Positions 58,909 to 64,000 of a DNA stretch of 64,000 bases are shown in pieces. This DNA comes from Streptomyces sp. NBC_00663 (GTDB lineage Bacteria; Actinomycetota; Actinomycetes; Streptomycetales; Streptomycetaceae). The notes below the pieces were generated by a model that saw only the letters and a list, made by a program, of their open reading frames with translations, was not told where the DNA came from and did no database searches. Positions within the stretch are counted from its first letter, which is position 1. Each line of letters starts with the position of its first letter. Made by a program: the position numbers and the translations under genes. The DNA lies in NCBI RefSeq assembly GCF_036226885.1, contig NZ_CP109027.1, positions 3,286,001 to 3,350,000 of the forward strand, in the 5' to 3' direction.

Positions 58909-59550
58909 GTGACAGCCATCGAGCAGACAGAGGCGGCGCGCCCGCGAGGCACGCGCCTGCCGCGCCGTGCCCGACGGAACCAGCTGCTGGGCGCCGCCCA
59001 GGAAGTCTTCGTGGCGCAGGGCTACCACTCGGCCGCGATGGACGACATCGCCGAGCGCGCCGGCGTCAGCAAGCCGGTGCTCTACCAGCACTTCCCGGGC
59101 AAGCTCGACCTCTATCTCGCGCTGCTGGACCAGCACTGCGAGTCGCTGATCGGCTCCGTACGGCAGGCACTCGCCTCGACGACCGACAACAAGCAGCGCG
59201 TGCGGGCGACCATGGACGCCTACTTCGCGTACGTCGAGGACGACGGCGGCGCCTTCCGGCTGGTCTTCGAGTCGGACCTGACGAACGAGCCCGCGGTGCG
59301 TGAGCGCGTCGACAAGGTCACGAACGAGTGCGCCGAGGCGATCTGCGACGTCATCGCGGAGGACACCGGTCTGTCGCGGGCCGAGTCCATGCTGCTGGCC
59401 TCCGGGCTCGGCGGTCTCGCGCAGGTCGTGGCCCGTTCCTGGCTGCACAGTGACCGCAGCGTCCCGCGCGACCAGGCGGTCCAGCTGCTGACGTCGCTCG
59501 CCTGGCGAGGCATCGCCGGTTTCCCGCTGCACGGTATCGATCACCACTGA
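58909..59550 (+). CDS. TetR-family transcriptional regulator
   Basis: 213-residue regulator. The N-terminal helix-turn-helix is typical (ILGAAQEVF-like LLGAAQEVFVAQGYHSAA, MDDIAERAGVSKPVLYQHF), followed by an all-helical ligand domain. GTG at 58909 has GAGGCGGC just upstream. Target not evident; it may control itself or the downstream DUF3107 gene (147 bases away, same strand). The 58697-58908 upstream gap has no clear operator. Confidence 0.85.
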   Translation: MTAIEQTEAARPRGTRLPRRARRNQLLGAAQEVFVAQGYHSAAMDDIAERAGVSKPVLYQHFPGKLDLYLALLDQHCESLIGSVRQALASTTDNKQRVRATMDAYFAYVEDDGGAFRLVFESDLTNEPAVRERVDKVTNECAEAICDVIAEDTGLSRAESMLLASGLGGLAQVVARSWLHSDRSVPRDQAVQLLTSLAWRGIAGFPLHGIDHH

Positions 59551-59696
59551 CCGCTCGCGTGCGGGGACATTTGTTCCCGTCCGCTGTTCGCTCCTGGCGT
59601 TCTTGCGCGGAGCGTGTACGTCCCCTCACCGGGCTAATGTGTGCGGGGTACGGCGCGGAAGACGCGCACTTCACTGACCGTCGGAGGGACATAGCC

Positions 59697-59924
59697 GTGG
59701 AGGTCAAGATCGGCGTGCAGCACGCGCCCCGCGAGATCGTTCTGGAGAGCGGTCAGAGTGCCGAGGAGGTCGAGCGCGTGGTGGCCGAGGCACTCGCCGG
59801 AAAGTCGCAGCTGCTGAGCCTCACGGACGAGCACGGCCGCAAGGTCCTGGTCCCGGCCGACCGTCTCGCGTACGTCGAGCTCGGTGAGCCGGCGCCGCGC
59901 AAGGTGGGCTTCGGCGCGCTGTAG
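59697..59924 (+). CDS. DUF3107 family protein
   Basis: 75-residue conserved actinobacterial protein (VEVKIGVQHAPREIVLESGQ start) with ATP-binding-cassette-accessory-like name in databases, but no proven role. GGAGGGAC precedes the GTG. The ORF extends upstream without a ribosome-binding site. A strong terminator (59941-59970) follows. Confidence 0.75.
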   Translation: MEVKIGVQHAPREIVLESGQSAEEVERVVAEALAGKSQLLSLTDEHGRKVLVPADRLAYVELGEPAPRKVGFGAL

Positions 59925-59940
59925 GCAGACGCAAACGGAA

Positions 59941-59970
59941 GGGCCCGGCGACTTCACAGTCGCCGGGCCC
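59941..59970 (+). terminator. Intrinsic terminator after DUF3107 gene
   Basis: Perfect 13-bp inverted repeat (59941-59953 with 59958-59970), tetraloop, followed by TTCT. Confidence 0.8.
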
Positions 59971-59972
59971 TT

Positions 59973-60008
59973 CTCGTCGTACGGGCGGAACTCGTCGTAC
60001 GGGCGGAA
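59973..60008. repeat. Two exact 18-bp tandem repeats
   Basis: CTCGTCGTACGGGCGGAA occurs twice head to tail right after the terminator, with two more bases of match. Looks like a replication-slippage duplication. Confidence 0.9.
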
Positions 60009-60137
60009 CTTCCTCAAGATTTTTTTCTCCACATATGGAGCACAAGGCACGCACAGAGGAGGATTGCATTCCGCAGGTCACGGGTATGACGGGCTACGAC
60101 CGACATACGCAGCGTGGCAGTGTGGGAGGGACTCTCA

Positions 60138-60410
60138 ATGATGTTGCTGGAAGCGCTCGGCTCCGCTCTGCTCGGTCTCGTCCTGGCGGCCGCCGCCGCC
60201 CACCGCCTGGCGCACCGTCTGCCCGCCCGCTCCCTGGTCTTCGCGACGGGAGTGGCCGGCGCCCTCTTCGGCGCCTTCATCACCCACAGCGCCCTGGGCG
60301 CGGGCAACGTCCTGCTCACCCTGATCGGCGCGACGGTGGTCTCGGTCGCGTCCCTGTCGCTCCTGCTCCGCCCGGCGGGCAGACTGCGCCGCCGATCAGT
60401 TGCGGCATAG
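60138..60410 (+). CDS. Small two- to three-helix membrane protein
   Basis: 90-residue protein with three hydrophobic segments (about residues 3-20, 33-52 and 57-76) and a basic C-terminus. GGGAGGGA precedes the ATG at 60138; an upstream GTG at 60117 would add seven residues. No family recognised. It reads toward the dispersed repeat at 60435. Confidence 0.55.
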   Translation: MMLLEALGSALLGLVLAAAAAHRLAHRLPARSLVFATGVAGALFGAFITHSALGAGNVLLTLIGATVVSVASLSLLLRPAGRLRRRSVAA

Positions 60411-60434
60411 GTTTCTGACGCCGGTCAGGGCAAC

Positions 60435-60487
60435 GCCCCAAGGGGCGCGGGGAACTGCGCGACCAGCCCCCACGCACCCGCAGCCGC
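60435..60487. repeat. Streptomyces dispersed intergenic repeat
   Basis: The segment with AAGGGGCGCGGGGAACTGCG followed by GCGACCAGCCCC and a Pro-codon-like tail is one I recognise as recurring in intergenic positions of very many Streptomyces genomes. It can fold into a hairpin (AGGGGC... with ...GACCAGCCCC). Here it fills the gap between two converging genes, where it may act as terminator. Confidence 0.65.
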
Positions 60488-60518
60488 GAGACGGACCGCA
60501 GCCCGCCCCCGCAGAGCG

Positions 60519-61256
60519 CTAGGCCGCCAACCCCAGCGCGGCCATCCGCTTCGTGTGCGCCTCGGTGATCCGCGAGAACATCCGCCCCACCTCCGCGAGG
60601 TCGAACCCGTCGGCGACCCCGCCCACGAGCATCGTCGACAACGCGTCCCGGTCGGCGACCACCCGCTGCGATTGCGACAGCGCCTCGCCCATGAGACGCC
60701 GAGCCCACAGAGCGAGACGTCCACCCATACGCGGGTCGGCGTCGATCGCGGCCCGCACCTTCTCGACGGCGAACCCGGCATGCCCCGTGTCGTCGAGAAC
60801 GGCGAGCACCAGCTCACGCGTGTCCGCGTCCAGCCGCGCCGCGACCTCGCGGTAGAAGTCACTCGCGATCGAGTCGCCGACGTATGCCTTGACGAGCCCC
60901 TCCAGCCAGTCCGAGGGCGCCGTCTGCCGGTGGAAGCCGTCCAGCGCGGCGACGAACGGCTCCATGGCCTGCGTCGGCTCCGCGCCGATCTCGGTCAGCC
61001 GGTCGCGCAGCTTCTCGTAGTGGTGGAACTCCGCCGACGCCATCTTCGCCAGCTCCGCCTTGTCCGCCAGCGTCGGCGCCAGCTTGGCGTCCTCCGCGAG
61101 CCGCTCGAACGCCGCGAGTTCGCCGTAGGCCAGTGCGCCGAGGAGGTCGACGACCGCGGCCCGGTACTGCGGCTCCGCGGAGGCCGTGGCCCAGTCCTGG
61201 GCCGCCACTCCGGTGTGCTCGGCGGGTGCGTCAGAGGTGTTGTCAGGCGTCGTCAT
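60519..61256 (-). CDS. Ferritin-like fold protein (MiaE-like)
   Basis: 245-residue all-helical protein of the ferritin-like superfamily. Glutamate-bearing helices with YGELAAFERLAED and the E-x-x-H element in MASAEFHHYEKL suggest a di-iron site as in MiaE-type tRNA hydroxylases and other ferritin-like oxidases. The exact substrate is not known. ATG at 61256 (MTTPDN) was chosen; the upstream frame belongs to shadow sequence. Divergent from the helicase gene over a 375-base gap. Confidence 0.7.
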   Translation of the reverse strand: MTTPDNTSDAPAEHTGVAAQDWATASAEPQYRAAVVDLLGALAYGELAAFERLAEDAKLAPTLADKAELAKMASAEFHHYEKLRDRLTEIGAEPTQAMEPFVAALDGFHRQTAPSDWLEGLVKAYVGDSIASDFYREVAARLDADTRELVLAVLDDTGHAGFAVEKVRAAIDADPRMGGRLALWARRLMGEALSQSQRVVADRDALSTMLVGGVADGFDLAEVGRMFSRITEAHTKRMAALGLAA

Positions 61257-61631
61257 GAAGCGCACAATAGTCCGCTCGCCGAGCCTCGGAAGGCCCTGGT
61301 CAATCAGTGTGACGACGACTACGTGACCAAATCGGCCATCGCATGTGCGCGATTCCGAGGTATGGTGGTAATGCGCCTGCCGAGTATTCGACGGGCTGCA
61401 CGTATGAGGATGCCCGGTCGGTGGCCCGATCGGCTCCGACCTGACAGCTCTCCTCGCCCGTACGGCACTGTGCGTACGGCATCCGGAGGGACCCTCAGCG
61501 GTTCGAGCGCTAGAGCGTCGGCAGAGGTCCCGTGTCATTACGGCTGGTCCGTAAGGCAGTCGACGTCCCCAGCACGGTCTCAAGAGACCCCCGAGCTCGC
61601 CTCGCACCGCGCACACAGAAGAGGCAGCACC
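61257..61631. other. Divergent region and long helicase leader
   Basis: 375 bases between the ferritin-like gene (minus) and the helicase (plus). It contains several short inverted repeats (e.g. around 61459-61480, GTACGGCA...TGCGTACGG), suggesting a structured leader for the helicase mRNA. No supported gene; a GTG at 61470 opens the helicase frame but is considered unlikely. Confidence 0.5.
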
Positions 61632-64000
61632 CTGACTACGACGTTCAGAGATCTCGGAATCCTTCCCGAGACCGCCGAGGCCCTTGAGGCCGTCGGCATC
61701 ATCACCCCCTTCCCCATCCAGGAGATGACCCTCCCCGTCGCCCTCTCCGGCACGGACGTCATCGGCCAGGCCAAGACCGGCACCGGCAAGACGCTGGGCT
61801 TCGGCCTCCCGCTCCTCGAGCGCGTCACCGTCCCCGCCGACGTCGAGGCCGGCCGCGCCACCCCCGAGGCGCTCACCGACGCCCCGCAGGCCCTCGTCGT
61901 CGTCCCCACGCGCGAGCTCTGCACCCAGGTGACCAACGACCTGCTGACCGCGGGCAAGGTCCGTAACGTGCGCGTGCTCGCCATCTACGGCGGCCGCGCC
62001 TACGAGCCCCAGGTCGAGGCCCTCAAGAAGGGCGTCGACGTCGTCGTCGGCACCCCGGGCCGACTGCTGGACCTCGCGGGCCAGAAGAAGCTCAACCTGG
62101 GCCACATCAAGGCGCTCGTCCTCGACGAGGCCGACGAGATGCTCGACCTGGGCTTCCTGCCCGACGTCGAGAAGATCATCAACATGCTGCCGGCCCGCCG
62201 CCAGACGATGCTGTTCTCGGCGACCATGCCGGGCGCGGTCATCGGTCTCGCGCGCCGCTACATGTCGCAGCCCACGCACATCAACGCCACCTCGCCCGAC
62301 GACGCGGGCAGGACGGTCGCGAACACCAAGCAGCACGTGTACCGCGCGCACAACATGGACAAGCCCGAGATGGTCGCGCGGATACTGCAGTCCGAGGGCC
62401 GGGGCCTTGTCATGGTCTTCTGCCGCACCAAGCGCACCGCGGCCGACCTCGCCGACCAGCTCAAGCAGCGCGGCTTCGCCGCCGGCGCGGTCCACGGCGA
62501 CCTCGGCCAGGGCGCCCGCGAGCAGGCGCTGCGCGCCTTCCGCAACGGCAAGGTGGACGTCCTCGTCTGCACCGACGTCGCCGCCCGCGGTATCGACGTC
62601 GAGGGCGTCACGCACGTCGTCAACTACCAGTCTCCCGAAGAGGAGAAGACGTACCTGCACCGCATCGGCCGTACCGGCCGCGCGGGTGCCAAGGGCATCG
62701 CGATCACCCTCGTCGACTGGGACGACATCCCGCGCTGGCAGCTGATCAACAAGGCGCTGGAGCTCGACTTCAACGACCCGCCGGAGACGTACTCCACCTC
62801 CCCGCACTTCTACGAGGAGCTGAACATCCCCGCGGGCACCAAGGGTGTCCTGCCGCGTGCCGAGCGCACCCGCGCGGGCCTCGACGCGGAGGAGCTCGAG
62901 GACCTCGGCGAGACCGGCGGCCGTGGTGGCCGCGGTCGCGGTGACCGGAACGACCGTAGTGACCGGGGTGACCGAGGTGGTCGTGGCGGCCGGGACGAGT
63001 CCCGTTCCGCCGACCGCGAGCGCCCGTCCCGTACACCGCGCCGTCGCCGTCGTACGCGCGGCGGGGCCACTACGGACGGAGCCCCGGCGCCCGTCGCCGA
63101 GGCCACCGCGCCGTCCGCGGACACCGCGCTGACCGAGGACGCGCCCGCGTCCCGCACCCCGCGCCGCCGTCGCCGCACCCGTAACGGTGCCGCGCCGGAG
63201 CAGGTGCCGGCCGTGACCGCGACGCCCGAGGCCATGCCGTCGGAGGCCGCGGAGGCCGCCGTGGAGACGGTCGAGGCCACGGAGACGAAGCCGCGTCGGC
63301 GCCGTACCCGTAAGACCGCGGAGCCGGTGGCCGCCGAGGCGACCGAGGTCGTCGAGGCCGCGCCCGTGGTCGCCGCCGAGCCCGAGGCTCCCGTCGTCGC
63401 GCCGCGTCGTCGCACCCGTAAGGCCACGGCAGCCGCCGAGACCGCGGTCGACACCGCCGAGGCGACCGAGGCCACGCCGCGCCGCCGCACCCGCAAGACC
63501 GCGGAGCCGGTGGCCGAGGTGACCGAGGTCGTCGAGGCCGCACCGGTGGCCGTCGCCGAGCCCGAGGCCCCGGCCGCCGCGCCGCGTCGCCGTACGCGCA
63601 AGACGGCTGCTGCCGCCGAGACCGCGGTCGACACCGCCGAGGGCACGGAGGCCAAGCCGAAGGCCCGGCGTACGCGAAAGGTCGCCGCTGCCGCGGAGAC
63701 CACCGCCGAAGCCGCCGTCGAGGCTGCCCCCGAGGTCGCCGAGCCGAAGCCGCGTCGCACGCGCAAGACCGCCGCTGCCGCTGCCACCACGGCCGCTGAG
63801 GCCGCAGTCGACACGGCCGAGGCCGTCGAGGCCAAGCCGCGTCGCACGCGGAAGACCGCCGCCGCCACGGAGACGACGACCGAGGCGAAGCCGCGTCGGA
63901 CCCGTAAGACCGCTGCCGCCGCCGAGATCCCGGCCCAGGCCGCGGAGGCTCCCGCCGAGGCGGAGGCGAAGCCGCGTCGGACGCGCAAGACCGCGGCCGC
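61632..64000 (+). CDS. DEAD-box RNA helicase, 3' end beyond window
   Basis: At least 789 codons, still open at the window end. The SF2 core is complete: Q motif (F5...PIQ30), Walker A AKTGTGKT (47-54), PTRELCTQV, DEAD in VLDEADEMLD, SAT in LFSATMPG, TDVAARGIDVE and HRIGRTGRAG. After residue ~435 comes an RGG-like stretch (GGRGGRGRGDRND) and then a long tail of PRRRTRKTA(A)-type repeats separated by Ala/Glu/Val/Thr spacers. The conserved N-terminus TTTFRDLG is preceded by CTG at 61632 with AGAGG seven bases upstream, so CTG appears to be the start. It acts in RNA folding, ribosome assembly or cold response. Confidence 0.85.
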   Translation, partial: MTTTFRDLGILPETAEALEAVGIITPFPIQEMTLPVALSGTDVIGQAKTGTGKTLGFGLPLLERVTVPADVEAGRATPEALTDAPQALVVVPTRELCTQVTNDLLTAGKVRNVRVLAIYGGRAYEPQVEALKKGVDVVVGTPGRLLDLAGQKKLNLGHIKALVLDEADEMLDLGFLPDVEKIINMLPARRQTMLFSATMPGAVIGLARRYMSQPTHINATSPDDAGRTVANTKQHVYRAHNMDKPEMVARILQSEGRGLVMVFCRTKRTAADLADQLKQRGFAAGAVHGDLGQGAREQALRAFRNGKVDVLVCTDVAARGIDVEGVTHVVNYQSPEEEKTYLHRIGRTGRAGAKGIAITLVDWDDIPRWQLINKALELDFNDPPETYSTSPHFYEELNIPAGTKGVLPRAERTRAGLDAEELEDLGETGGRGGRGRGDRNDRSDRGDRGGRGGRDESRSADRERPSRTPRRRRRTRGGATTDGAPAPVAEATAPSADTALTEDAPASRTPRRRRRTRNGAAPEQVPAVTATPEAMPSEAAEAAVETVEATETKPRRRRTRKTAEPVAAEATEVVEAAPVVAAEPEAPVVAPRRRTRKATAAAETAVDTAEATEATPRRRTRKTAEPVAEVTEVVEAAPVAVAEPEAPAAAPRRRTRKTAAAAETAVDTAEGTEAKPKARRTRKVAAAAETTAEAAVEAAPEVAEPKPRRTRKTAAAAATTAAEAAVDTAEAVEAKPRRTRKTAAATETTTEAKPRRTRKTAAAAEIPAQAAEAPAEAEAKPRRTRKTAA
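62920..64000 (+). repeat. Arg/Lys-Ala repeat tail of the helicase
   Basis: From about residue 435 the helicase is low complexity: Gly/Arg/Asp-rich, then about ten PRR(R)TRK units at spacings of 15-40 residues. The DNA repeats (CGTCGCACGCGCAAGACC-like) are imperfect and in frame. The tail runs past the window edge. Confidence 0.8.

Noticed and set aside
61470..61631. GTG at 61470 as start of the DEAD-box helicase
   Set aside because: The added 54 residues have no helicase homology and no good ribosome-binding site; the CTG at 61632 has AGAGG and abuts the conserved N-terminus. Kept only as an alternative.
62810..63988. 392-codon minus-strand frame under the helicase tail
   Set aside because: RVRRG-type repeats are the reverse reading of the helicase repeats.

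Overview
The window is a contiguous, very GC-rich (about 70% or more) stretch of an actinobacterial chromosome, almost certainly Streptomyces. Supporting signs are strong third-position GC bias, GTG starts, GTGA/ATGA stop-start overlaps, a WblC regulator with an AT-hook, mycoredoxin, AdnAB, and sigma-R-type promoters. From memory, the gene order matches the S. coelicolor SCO5206 (catR) to SCO5166 (helicase) region read in descending order. It is core chromosome: I see no transposase, integrase, prophage or CRISPR array.

Layout. 1-4 kb: a CBS-pair protein, the peroxide regulator catR and a NitT/TauT-type ABC transporter operon. 3.9-6.3 kb: two identical initiator tRNA genes flanking a Sel1-repeat protein. 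6.3-15.3 kb: a UPF0182 membrane protein, a PPA1309-like protein, a YlbL-type PDZ-Lon protease, moaE, an atypical SDR, a zincin-like hydrolase and a Nudix enzyme. 15.4-22.6 kb: a TerD-AIM24/AIM24/AIM24 operon, a SprT/YgjP-like peptidase, an E1/ThiF-like protein and an ABC1 kinase. 22.7-24.1 kb: wblC with a long attenuator leader containing a translated-looking uORF and an autoregulatory-type promoter. 24-37 kb: a nucleic-acid maintenance block (UvrD2-like helicase, mycoredoxin, NudC, M20 peptidase, AdnB, AdnA, alkyltransferase-like protein).

37-44.3 kb: a large kinase-like/flippase-like membrane protein, two tandem TAP-type lipoprotein peptidases and moeZ. 44.3-49.5 kb: a four-gene set (PelF-like GT4, coupled membrane protein, NAD-epimerase, spherulin-4/GH135-like protein) whose composition mirrors Pel and fungal galactosaminogalactan loci; this is the best candidate for an undescribed system. 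49.7-55.4 kb: a complete dipeptide-type ABC transporter operon with a palindrome-embedded promoter. 55.4-61.3 kb: a DUF3152 protein with a 36-bp VNTR, an alpha/beta hydrolase, a TetR regulator, a DUF3107 protein and a ferritin-like protein. 61.6 kb to the end: a DEAD-box RNA helicase, cut by the window edge, with a long Arg/Lys-Ala repeat tail and an apparent CTG start.

Regulatory reading. Two GGAAT-N18-GTT promoters (in front of mycoredoxin and of moeZ) place thiol redox repair and sulfur transfer under sigma-R. catR has a tandem CAAAGTC operator and looks leaderless. wblC shows the full architecture of ribosome-mediated attenuation. All functional assignments rest on reading motifs in translated sequence and on family knowledge; no database search was run.
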